Origin: Eubacterium sp.
Lineage (GTDB): Bacteria > Bacillota > Clostridia > Oscillospirales > Acutalibacteraceae
DNA: 18,407 nt
Direction of reading: 5' to 3'
NCBI GenBank assembly: GCA_024696725.1
Contig: JAILGO010000081.1
Coordinates: forward strand, 1 to 18,407
Shown: in pieces, positions 6,335 through 12,323 of the stretch
How the letters are laid out: the number at the start of each line of letters is the position of its first letter
Position numbering within the stretch: the first letter of the stretch is position 1
Translations under genes and position numbers: made by a program
Notes under the pieces: model-generated
What the model saw: the letters and a program-made list of their open reading frames with translations, nothing else
What the model was told of the DNA's origin: nothing
Database searches by the model: none

Positions 6335-6363
6335 AATTTATTATAAATTCACAAAAAAGTCAA
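6335..6363 (-). promoter_or_regulatory. Promoter of the lipoprotein gene
   Basis: On the minus strand TTGACT (6358-6363) lies 17 bp from TAAATT (6335-6340), about 70 bases ahead of the ATG. The DNA around it is AT-rich, so the -10 assignment is uncertain. Confidence 0.4.
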
Positions 6364-6416
6364 TAGTAAATCATAAATAATTTATAAAAGATTCCGCCGT
6401 CCGCTTGATTTTATGG

Positions 6417-6445
6417 TTGTTAAAACGTATTTATTGTGGTATAAT
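6417..6445 (+). promoter_or_regulatory. Promoter of the zinc-ribbon protein operon
   Basis: TTGTTA (6417-6422) is followed at 17 bp by a perfect TATAAT (6440-6445) carrying an extended -10 TG (6437-6438). The AGGAGG site (6461-6466) and the ATG at 6474 follow closely, giving a leader of only about 20 bases. Confidence 0.65.
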
Positions 6446-6473
6446 CAGCACAGACAGAAAAGGAGGTATTTCT

Positions 6474-7190
6474 ATGAGATGTACAAACTGCGGTTGCGAA
6501 AACGATGACAACCTGTATATATGCCAGAACTGCGGCTCACCGCTTTACAGCGAGGACGAGCCCGTTAAAACCGACGACGCCACCAAGGTTTTCGGTATAC
6601 CCGAGGGAGAAAAGACTCCTCCCGTAAGGAGTAACAGCGAGCGCCTTGAAAGAGAGCGCGAGGAAGCTAAGAAAAAGCAGCAGATTATTATTATCGTCGT
6701 GCTTGCCGTCGTATTCATTGCTATCGTTGCGGGTATAATTATCGCCATTGCAAGAGGTAATAACAAAACGCCCGAGACTCCCGTTCCGAGCGTTACAGTT
6801 ACTCAGGAAATTGAAACGACGACGGAAAAGACGACTGCGGCAACTACTACGACGACCACCGAGCCGACGACGACTACTACGACGACTACAACAACTACTA
6901 CAACGACCACGGAAGCGGTTAAGACCTTTGACGTAACCACCACGGCTAACGACGGCGGCGAAACAGAGGGAGACGGAAGCTACGAGCTCGGGGAAAACTG
7001 TACGGTTATAGCGCGTCCCGACGACGGCTACAGCTTCGACGGCTGGTACAAGAGCGGCAAAAAGGTATCAAGCAACACGGCTTACACCTTCACCGTTACG
7101 GATAACACCACGCTTCAGGCGGTATTTACAATAATTAACGAAGAGCCTGTTGAAGACGGAGGAGTAGACACTATTGACGACGAAAACTAA
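6474..7190 (+). CDS. Zinc-ribbon membrane protein with Thr-rich stalk and InlB-like repeat
   Basis: The 238-residue protein starts at the ATG at 6474, set by AGGAGG; an upstream in-frame ATG at 6405 lies before the promoter and is rejected. Four segments are visible. The first is an N-terminal zinc ribbon (CTNC 3-6 and CQNC 17-20). A charged, coiled-coil-like stretch (about 53-69) precedes one membrane helix (71-93). A Thr-rich stalk (about 113-147) includes a run of 15 consecutive Thr. The last is a C-terminal beta-repeat (about 152-219, GYSFDGWYKSG...TLQAVF) resembling divergent InlB B-repeats. The predicted topology puts the ribbon in the cytoplasm and the repeat outside. Function is unknown; it may be a surface adhesion or sensing module. 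The next gene overlaps its 3' end. Confidence 0.85.
   Translation: MRCTNCGCENDDNLYICQNCGSPLYSEDEPVKTDDATKVFGIPEGEKTPPVRSNSERLEREREEAKKKQQIIIIVVLAVVFIAIVAGIIIAIARGNNKTPETPVPSVTVTQEIETTTEKTTAATTTTTTEPTTTTTTTTTTTTTTTEAVKTFDVTTTANDGGETEGDGSYELGENCTVIARPDDGYSFDGWYKSGKKVSSNTAYTFTVTDNTTLQAVFTIINEEPVEDGGVDTIDDEN
6815..6914 (+). repeat. Low-complexity Thr-codon (ACN) repeat
   Basis: This is an imperfect run of ACG/ACT/ACA/ACC codons encoding the Thr-rich stalk of the zinc-ribbon protein. The synonymous codons are mixed, so selection on the amino acid rather than recent slippage probably maintains it. Threonine-rich stalks are often wall-spanning and may be glycosylated (family knowledge). Confidence 0.85.
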
Positions 7191-7644
7191 TCCGCGCGCT
7201 TCAAGGGCTAAGGCGCTGTTTTTCGAGGGCTATAACTGCTCGCAGGCAGTCGCCGTCGCGTTTTCCGATTTAATCGGGCTTGACGAAAAAACCGCGGCAA
7301 GACTTGTAAGCGGCTTCGGCGGCGGAATGGGCAGGCTCAGAGAGGTCTGCGGCAGCTTTTCCGGCGTCGTGTTCGTATTAAGTATTCTCTACGGATACGA
7401 CGAAAAACGCGATAACGAGGGAAAAAAGGAGCTCTATAAAATTATTCAGGAGCTTTCAGCTGAATTCGAAAGAGCTAACGGCTCGATAGTTTGCCGCGAG
7501 CTTTTAGGACTTGATATTAAGGGTGCGGATTCGCCCGTTCCCGAGGAGAGAACGCTTGAGTATTACAAAAAGCGTCCCTGTCCCGATATAATATATTCCG
7601 CGGCAAAAATTTTAGAAGATTACATAAACAAAAGGGAGTCGTAA
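7174..7644 (+). CDS. C_GCAxxG_C_C family protein
   Basis: A 156-residue protein with the spaced cysteines that define this family: Cys22 in GYNCSQAV, Cys59 in the GFGGGMGRLREVCGSFSG core, Cys107 in VCRELLG and Cys136 in RPCPDIIYSAA. The family is widespread in anaerobes; a redox or metal-binding role is suspected but not established. The start is a TTG at 7174, nine bases after a strong GGAGGAG site (7158-7164). It overlaps the upstream zinc-ribbon gene by 17 nt, which points to translational coupling. The core here reads VCGSFSG instead of GCAxxG. The stop codon TAA (7642-7644) forms the loop of the terminator. Confidence 0.85.
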   Translation: MTTKTNPRASRAKALFFEGYNCSQAVAVAFSDLIGLDEKTAARLVSGFGGGMGRLREVCGSFSGVVFVLSILYGYDEKRDNEGKKELYKIIQELSAEFERANGSIVCRELLGLDIKGADSPVPEERTLEYYKKRPCPDIIYSAAKILEDYINKRES

Positions 7645-7655
7645 CGACTCCCTTT
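7631..7655. terminator. Bidirectional terminator with the stop codon in its loop
   Basis: The arms AAAGGGAGTCG (7631-7641) and CGACTCCCTTT (7645-7655) form a perfect 11-bp stem. The 3-base loop TAA is exactly the stop codon of the C_GCAxxG_C_C gene. T-rich tracts follow on both strands, and it lies between convergent genes, so it probably also ends the transketolase transcript. Confidence 0.85.
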
Positions 7656-7664
7656 AAATTTTGC

Positions 7665-8606
7665 TTATTTCAAGAATTCCTCAACTGTTTTCACTACGCC
7701 GTCGGCGCACAGACCGAACTGCTTTAATAAATCCTTAGCGGGACCGGAATGTCCGAATTCGTCGTTAACGCCGATACGCTTAACGGGAGTCGGGCATTTT
7801 TCGCTCAGCGCAGAGCATACAGCCTCGCCGAGACCGCCGATAATACTGTGCTCCTCGACGGTTACAACCTTACCCGTTTTCTTCGCGGAGGCGATAATAA
7901 GCTCCTCGTCGAGCGGCTTGATTGTAGCGATATTGATAATCTCTGCGTCGATACCCTTATCGGCAAGGATTTTACCCGCCTCTATAGCCTCGGCAACCAT
8001 TAAGCCGTTAGCTACGATTGTAACGTCCTTACCCTCGCGGATTACCTCGCCCTTACCGATTTCAAACTTATAGTTTTCGTCGTGGAATACGGGTACGGCA
8101 AGACGTCCGAAGCGGAGATATACGGGTCCCTCATAAGCGTAAGCAGCCTTAACCGCCTGCTTTGCCTCAACGTCGTCGGCGGGACAGATTACGACCATAC
8201 CGGGAATTGAGCGCATAAGCGCAAAGTCCTCGCAGCACTGATGTGAAGCGCCGTCCTCGCCTACGCTGATACCCGCGTGAGTTGCGCCGATTTTTACGTT
8301 AAGGTGAGGATAACCGATTGAATTTCTTACCTGCTCAAAGGCTCTGCCTGCCGCGAACATAGCGAAGCTTGACGCGAAGGGTACGAGTCCCATTGTCGCA
8401 AGTCCTGCCGCCGCACAGACCATATTAGCCTCTGCGATACCGCAGTTGATGTGGCGCTCGGGATACGCCTTTTTGAATATACCCGTTTTCGTTGCAGCCG
8501 AAAGGTCGGCGTCGAGAACGACAAGCTTATCAGCGCCCCCGGCGGCAAGCTCCTTAAGAGCGTTACCGTAGCTTTCGCGCGTTGCAATATTCTTTACTTC
8601 TGCCAT
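7665..8606 (-). CDS. Transketolase, C-terminal subunit
   Basis: This 313-residue protein corresponds to the pyrimidine-binding and C-terminal domains of transketolase. It shows LDADLSAATKTGIFKKAYPERHINCGIAEANM (about 31-62, with the catalytic Glu59 that activates thiamine diphosphate), GATHAGISVGEDGASHQ (about 108-123) and a C-terminal domain with TVEEHSIIGGLGEAV. With the upstream N-terminal subunit it forms a complete enzyme that moves two-carbon units between sugar phosphates in the non-oxidative pentose phosphate pathway. The GGAGG ribosome site lies inside the end of the partner gene, with a 3-bp gap, so the two are coupled. The split form is common in Firmicutes and archaea and is not a broken gene. 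Confidence 0.95.
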   Translation of the reverse strand: MAEVKNIATRESYGNALKELAAGGADKLVVLDADLSAATKTGIFKKAYPERHINCGIAEANMVCAAAGLATMGLVPFASSFAMFAAGRAFEQVRNSIGYPHLNVKIGATHAGISVGEDGASHQCCEDFALMRSIPGMVVICPADDVEAKQAVKAAYAYEGPVYLRFGRLAVPVFHDENYKFEIGKGEVIREGKDVTIVANGLMVAEAIEAGKILADKGIDAEIINIATIKPLDEELIIASAKKTGKVVTVEEHSIIGGLGEAVCSALSEKCPTPVKRIGVNDEFGHSGPAKDLLKQFGLCADGVVKTVEEFLK

Positions 8607-8609
8607 ACC

Positions 8610-9452
8610 TTACGCCTCCAGTTCCTTCATTTTAGCATTGAGCTCGTCCATAGCGATTTTATATTCCTCGTCGTTGGGAGCTTTACCGTGCCAGCCGACC
8701 TCGTTTTCCATATAGGAAACGCCGAGGCCCTTAATTGTTTTCATAATAATTGCGAAGGGCTTATCCTTAACGGTACGGAATTTTTCAAAAGCCGTCTCAA
8801 GCTCGTCGAAATCGTTACCGTTAATAACGGCAACCTCAAAGCCGAAGGCTCTCATTTTTTCGTCAATCGGCTCGGCGCTCATAACGTCCTCGCACTTACC
8901 GTCAATCTGGAGTCCGTTACTGTCAATAATTACGCAGAGGTTGTCAAGCTTATACTGAGCGGCGAACATAAACGCCTCCCAGACCTGACCCTCCTCGATT
9001 TCACCGTCGCCGAGAAGCGTATAGACGTTAATATCCTTACCGAGATATTTTGCGCCCTTTGCCATACCCGCAGCGGCGCTTACGCCCTGACCGAGAGAGC
9101 CCGTTGACATATCAATACCGGGTACGGTATTCATATTCGGGTGTCCCTGAAGGTAAGAGTCGATTTTACGAAGCGTTTTAATGTCTTCTACGGGGAAGAA
9201 GCCCTTATAAGCGAGCGCGCTGTAAAGACCGGGAGCGCAATGGCCTTTGGAAAGCACGAAGCGGTCTCTGTCCTCCCATTTAGGCTCTTTCGGGTTATAG
9301 CGCATCTCTTTTCCGTACAGATAGGCAAAGACCTCGGCTGCGGAAAGCGAGCCGCCCGGATGTCCCGCCTTTGCGTTATAAGTGCCTTCGATTATTCCCA
9401 TTCTTATCTGAGTGGCAAAAATTTCAAGCTCTTTTTTAAGTTCAGAATTCAT
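8610..9452 (-). CDS. Transketolase, N-terminal (thiamine diphosphate-binding) subunit
   Basis: The start is the ATG at 9450-9452 (280 residues), 7 bases after AAAGGAG. An in-frame ATG six bases upstream sits too close to that site and is less likely. The protein carries the transketolase PP-domain motifs: AGHPGGSLSAAE (about 29-40), SKGHCAPGLYSAL (68-80), GHPN (103-106), STGSLGQGVSAAAGMA (116-131) and the thiamine diphosphate/Mg motif beginning GDGEIEEGQVWEA (148-160) and ending near DSNG (177-180). It works as a heteromer with the downstream C-terminal subunit. It is the first gene of a two-gene operon with its own promoter at 9481-9509. Confidence 0.95.
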   Translation of the reverse strand: MNSELKKELEIFATQIRMGIIEGTYNAKAGHPGGSLSAAEVFAYLYGKEMRYNPKEPKWEDRDRFVLSKGHCAPGLYSALAYKGFFPVEDIKTLRKIDSYLQGHPNMNTVPGIDMSTGSLGQGVSAAAGMAKGAKYLGKDINVYTLLGDGEIEEGQVWEAFMFAAQYKLDNLCVIIDSNGLQIDGKCEDVMSAEPIDEKMRAFGFEVAVINGNDFDELETAFEKFRTVKDKPFAIIMKTIKGLGVSYMENEVGWHGKAPNDEEYKIAMDELNAKMKELEA

Positions 9453-9480
9453 AAGCATTCTCCTTTATTTAGTTAATAAT

Positions 9481-9509
9481 ATTGTATCAAATAACACGGA
9501 AGTATGCAA
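9481..9509 (-). promoter_or_regulatory. Promoter of the transketolase operon
   Basis: On the minus strand TTGCAT (9504-9509) is 17 bp from TACAAT (9481-9486), 28 bases before the ATG. It lies immediately downstream of the terminator of the LCP gene. Confidence 0.55.
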
Positions 9510-9512
9510 TAT

Positions 9513-9554
9513 AAAATTAAAAAACCGACTCACAAAGGCTGTGAGTCGGTTTTT
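9513..9554 (-). terminator. Rho-independent terminator of the sortase/LCP operon
   Basis: The arms ACCGACTCAC (9524-9533) and GTGAGTCGGT (9541-9550) form a perfect 10-bp stem, extended by A/T pairs, with a 7-base loop. On the minus strand a T-rich tract (TTTTTTAATTTT) follows. It lies just past the LCP stop codon. Confidence 0.85.
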
Positions 9555-9559
9555 CGGTA

Positions 9560-10867
9560 TTAATCTATCTTAGTATAGAAAACGCTGAGCACGGTTTCCA
9601 TTACGCTGTCCTCGTCGGGATAGAATTCGGCGTGGACTATACCGGGCTTAAGCGGGTCCTTCGCAGCCTTCATTTCGCCCTCGATTGTATAGGTCTCGAA
9701 ATCGGTCACTCCCTTCTGAAGAAGAAGCGAGCCGATAAAGGTTGCGTTACTCAGCGTAAGATTTGTATTAGAGTACGGTACGGCGGTATTGTAAAGATTA
9801 GGAATAGTCGAGAAGTTGCTCAGAACCGCGGGAAGCGCCTGCGCCGCGTACGCCTTGACATACTGCACCTGACGCTGAGTTCTGTTAAGCGACGCCTCTA
9901 CGTCGTCCATACTTCTTGTTCTTACATAGGCTTCCGCCATATCGCCCTTAAGCGTTACCTCGTCGCCGACCTTTACTCCCATCTCGGGGAACGGATAGAG
10001 AGAGTTGTTTATTTTAACTCCGCCTATCGCGTCGTTAAGCGGCGCGATACCGTCGAGGTCAAGGGCGTAGTATTTCTGAATCGGAACGTTATAGAGGATA
10101 CGGCTCATGGCGTCAATCGTGCTTTCACAGCTCTTTACGCCGCCGTCGCCGTAAGAATACGCAAGACAGAGCTGAGCAGACTGTGAATTCAGAAGCACGC
10201 CGCTGTCGGGGCTATAGATATCAATATCTATCATTGTATCACGGGGAATAGCGATAACCTTCGTCTTACCCGTTTTTATATCTACGGTAACCACAATATC
10301 GGCGTCCGCCGCTCCGACGAAATCCGTTTCATCAACGGTTTCAAGCTTTCTCTGGTCAACGCCGAGAAAGCCGAGAGCCACAACGTCGGGGTTAAAGCGG
10401 TAGGTGTGTCCCTTATACTCAACCGTTTCGTGATACGCTGTACCCGAAACGTCGGTCATTACGTCCTTTTTTCCCATCTCACGGTAAACGAAGAAGCCGA
10501 CAACCGCAACGCTGAGCGCAAGAAGTATCGCTATAATAATACCGATAGCAATCTTCGCGGTAACGGGAAGCTTACTTTTCTTTTTTCTCCTCGAATGACC
10601 GTGGCTGCTCTTTGACGAGCTGCTGTGTGACGAATGATGATGGTGATGGTGATGGTGGTGATGGTGACTGCTGTGCGAGCCGTCGGAAGAATGGCTGTGG
10701 TGGTGCTCCGTGCTTTCGTTCCCGGAAGCGGAAGGCGCAGCGACACGAGCCGGAGCTTCTTCCTTAGTAACGATATTGAATTCCTCCCCGGGCTGAGACG
10801 CTCCCGTTATTTCAAGGAGGTCGCTGTCGCCCGTGTTACTTAAATTAGGGTCAATCGGTTTTTTCAT
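9560..10867 (-). CDS. LytR-CpsA-Psr (LCP) family cell-wall glycopolymer transferase with His-rich N-terminus
   Basis: The 435-residue protein has three parts. A cytoplasmic tail (1-100) includes a Ser/His-rich segment (55-91) with 11 consecutive His at 68-78, then the basic RRKKKSK. One membrane helix spans about 103-128. The extracellular LCP domain (about 163-395) shows GFLGVDQR (167-173), AIPRDTMIDI (206-215), ALDLDGIAPLNDAIGGV (268-284) and AYVRTRSMDDVEASLNRTQRQ (313-333), which contains the conserved Arg and Asp residues. LCP enzymes attach polyprenyl-linked glycopolymers to peptidoglycan or proteins. The start codon overlaps the sortase gene by 17 nt, behind a weak GGAG site. The His run is unusual for the family. 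The LCP call is secure; its polymer substrate is unknown. Confidence 0.92.
   Translation of the reverse strand: MKKPIDPNLSNTGDSDLLEITGASQPGEEFNIVTKEEAPARVAAPSASGNESTEHHHSHSSDGSHSSHHHHHHHHHHHSSHSSSSKSSHGHSRRKKKSKLPVTAKIAIGIIIAILLALSVAVVGFFVYREMGKKDVMTDVSGTAYHETVEYKGHTYRFNPDVVALGFLGVDQRKLETVDETDFVGAADADIVVTVDIKTGKTKVIAIPRDTMIDIDIYSPDSGVLLNSQSAQLCLAYSYGDGGVKSCESTIDAMSRILYNVPIQKYYALDLDGIAPLNDAIGGVKINNSLYPFPEMGVKVGDEVTLKGDMAEAYVRTRSMDDVEASLNRTQRQVQYVKAYAAQALPAVLSNFSTIPNLYNTAVPYSNTNLTLSNATFIGSLLLQKGVTDFETYTIEGEMKAAKDPLKPGIVHAEFYPDEDSVMETVLSVFYTKID
10633..10665 (-). repeat. CAT/CAC repeat encoding 11 consecutive histidines
   Basis: Eleven contiguous His codons (mixed CAC and CAT) lie within the N-terminal tail of the LCP gene. 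Further Ser/His codons flank it. The reading frame continues cleanly through both sides. Confidence 0.9.
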
Positions 10868-11633
10868 TTTTTACTAATACTCCGCAAACTAAATATCTGT
10901 TATTAGGCTGATAGGTAATACAGGTAGACAGGATAACTATTTTATCCGAGGTATTAAGCGGCTTGTCTAAATCTTCGGCAACGTTTTTAACGGTTGAATA
11001 CGGGTTGCCGAGCATATACAGGAAGTCGCCGAATACAGTGTTATCCTGAAAATCAAAGCTGTTCATTATATGCCTGTCGTCATATTTGAACGCCGAAACT
11101 ATCTTATAGGTGCGTTTTGAATCGGGGGTAAAGATATAGAAGTATCTGTGCCTGGCGAAGAACTCCGAATCCTCGAAGTTATGAAGCGTGGTAAACATCG
11201 TGTCGCCGTAGCCGTTATGTCCGTAGATAAGAGTTACGCGGTCCTTAAAGGATTTAGTATTACACATCTGGGTATAAACCGCGCCGCTTGAGCTCCACGA
11301 CTTGTCATAAGCGGAATGCTTAAGATAGAAATCGTCGCTTACCGCGCTCTGAACGACGGGATGGTCGACCTTTGTTCCGGGGACCTTAAGCCATGCGTAA
11401 ATCTCGGGATTCTGTTTCTGAAGCTCGTTGAAATCAACGGGATTCTTTACGGACTTTTCGGTCGCGCTTTCGGTAACCGTTACGGTTACGGTAGTGGTTT
11501 CGGGAGCTTTCTGCTTTTCCGCATACATTGAGTAAAGCTGAAATCCCGTAAAAGCAGCGCCGAAAGCTATAAGAAACAGCGCTAATATAATCAGTCCGCG
11601 CTTTTTGTTATTTTCGTTACTGTTTTCCGACAT
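10851..11633 (-). CDS. srtB: Class B sortase
   Basis: The start is set at the ATG at 11631-11633 because a GGAG site stands 6-7 bases before it; the in-frame ATG four codons upstream overlaps that site. This gives 260 residues: a cytoplasmic tail, one membrane helix (about 13-36), a Thr-rich spacer (46-58), then the catalytic domain. The catalytic His139 lies in IYGHNGYG, Cys238 in ILSTCITYQ and Arg246 in NNRYLV. The NPEIYAWLKVPGTKVDHPVVQ segment and the long insertion before the Cys match class B. Sortases cut a sorting signal and join the protein to the cell wall. The probable substrate, with SPKTG, is the gene just upstream; class B sortases of Clostridioides difficile use S/PPxTG motifs, which supports the pairing. 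Confidence 0.93.
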   Translation of the reverse strand: MSENSNENNKKRGLIILALFLIAFGAAFTGFQLYSMYAEKQKAPETTTVTVTVTESATEKSVKNPVDFNELQKQNPEIYAWLKVPGTKVDHPVVQSAVSDDFYLKHSAYDKSWSSSGAVYTQMCNTKSFKDRVTLIYGHNGYGDTMFTTLHNFEDSEFFARHRYFYIFTPDSKRTYKIVSAFKYDDRHIMNSFDFQDNTVFGDFLYMLGNPYSTVKNVAEDLDKPLNTSDKIVILSTCITYQPNNRYLVCGVLVKNEKTD

Positions 11634-11647
11634 ATTTATCTCCATAG

Positions 11648-11678
11648 AAAAAAGCCCATAACATAAGTTACGGGCTTT
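11648..11678 (-). terminator. Hairpin terminator/attenuator between sorting-signal protein and sortase
   Basis: The arms AAAGCCCGTAAC and GTTATGGGCTTT (minus strand, 11667-11678 and 11651-11662) pair through 12 positions with a 4-base loop, followed by six T's (11648-11653). The only non-Watson-Crick position is G-U on the minus strand but A-C on the plus strand, so the signal acts on minus transcripts. It ends about 15 bases before the sortase ATG. Confidence 0.8.
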
Positions 11679-11690
11679 CAGCTCATAAAA

Positions 11691-12197
11691 TTATTCAGCG
11701 TCTTCCTTCTTCTTAAGAGCGGTAAGAATAGCTGCGCCTGCGCCCATTGCTGCTATACCTGCAGCGGAAGCAGCGCCTGTCTTAGGTGACTTTTTATCCT
11801 CGTTCTTCTTTGTGGTTTCGGCTGTGGTGTCCTCAGGCTCTCTGACGATAGCGTTAGCAACAACCTCGCCGTCATAGGTATCGTAAACGAGAATTGTAAT
11901 CGCGTCGCCCTTTTCCTTAACGATTTCGTAGTCGATTCCCTCTTTCATACCGGGGAATTCCCATCCGATGAGCTCGCCGTCGCCGTCGTAAGTGAAAGTA
12001 ATCTTTCTCGGGTTTTCGGGGTCTCTCTCATAAGAAATATCGGTTGAAGTTTTACCGTTTACTTCAAGAACGATTTTATTCTGCTTGGTAGTGGACTCAA
12101 TGCTTCCTACGCCGCCTGCAGCAAATGCGTTAACGCTTGCAACGCCTACGGAGAGAAGCATTACGAGTGAAAGAATAATTGAAAGAGCTTTTTTCAT
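11691..12197 (-). CDS. Small secreted protein with C-terminal SPKTG sortase signal
   Basis: The start is the ATG at 12195-12197 (168 residues), behind a GAGGTG site; an upstream in-frame ATG lies before this site, next to the -10 box. The N-terminus is a signal peptide (MKKALSIILSLVMLLSVGVASVNAFA, written here in part: residues 1 to about 27). The mature part (28-125) has no recognised domain but looks beta-rich, and a charged, Thr-rich linker follows. The C-terminus is a sorting signal: SPKTG (137-141), a hydrophobic Ala/Gly-rich helix (142-160) and a basic tail LKKKEDAE. It should be exported and joined to the wall by the class B sortase encoded next. Biological role unknown. Confidence 0.88.
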   Translation of the reverse strand: MKKALSIILSLVMLLSVGVASVNAFAAGGVGSIESTTKQNKIVLEVNGKTSTDISYERDPENPRKITFTYDGDGELIGWEFPGMKEGIDYEIVKEKGDAITILVYDTYDGEVVANAIVREPEDTTAETTKKNEDKKSPKTGAASAAGIAAMGAGAAILTALKKKEDAE

Positions 12198-12249
12198 GAT
12201 ATACACCTCAAATACTTTGGATAATAATCCACTATAATTAATCAAATAG

Positions 12250-12278
12250 ATTATAGCATATTGATTATTGTTTGTAAA
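12250..12278 (-). promoter_or_regulatory. Promoter of the SPKTG protein / sortase / LCP cluster
   Basis: On the minus strand TTTACA (12273-12278) is 17 bp from a perfect TATAAT (12250-12255) with an extended -10 TG. It is the only clear promoter for the three-gene cluster. The leader is about 45 bases and includes a short TGGAT-AATA-ATCCA inverted repeat (12218-12231). Confidence 0.7.
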
Positions 12279-12323
12279 GAAGTTTTTTTAAAAAGTTATT
12301 ATACCTGATTTCAGAGGCGAAAA

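Noticed and set aside
8451..9107. Plus-strand open frame of about 218 residues across the two transketolase genes
   Set aside because: Both strands cannot be equally constrained here; the minus-strand genes carry all transketolase motifs. No promoter or ribosome site supports the plus frame.
7665..9452. Two transketolase pieces as a frameshifted pseudogene
   Set aside because: Each part has its own start and ribosome site and ends at a domain boundary. Split transketolases are normal in many Firmicutes.
10633..10665. The His run as an expression tag or assembly artefact
   Set aside because: It lies inside an intact native gene, is flanked by further natural Ser/His codons, uses mixed codons and the frame continues through the membrane helix and LCP domain.
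12285..12323. Terminator after the ABC exporter operon
   Set aside because: The bases after the stop contain AT-rich runs but no stem of useful length, so I do not call a terminator there.
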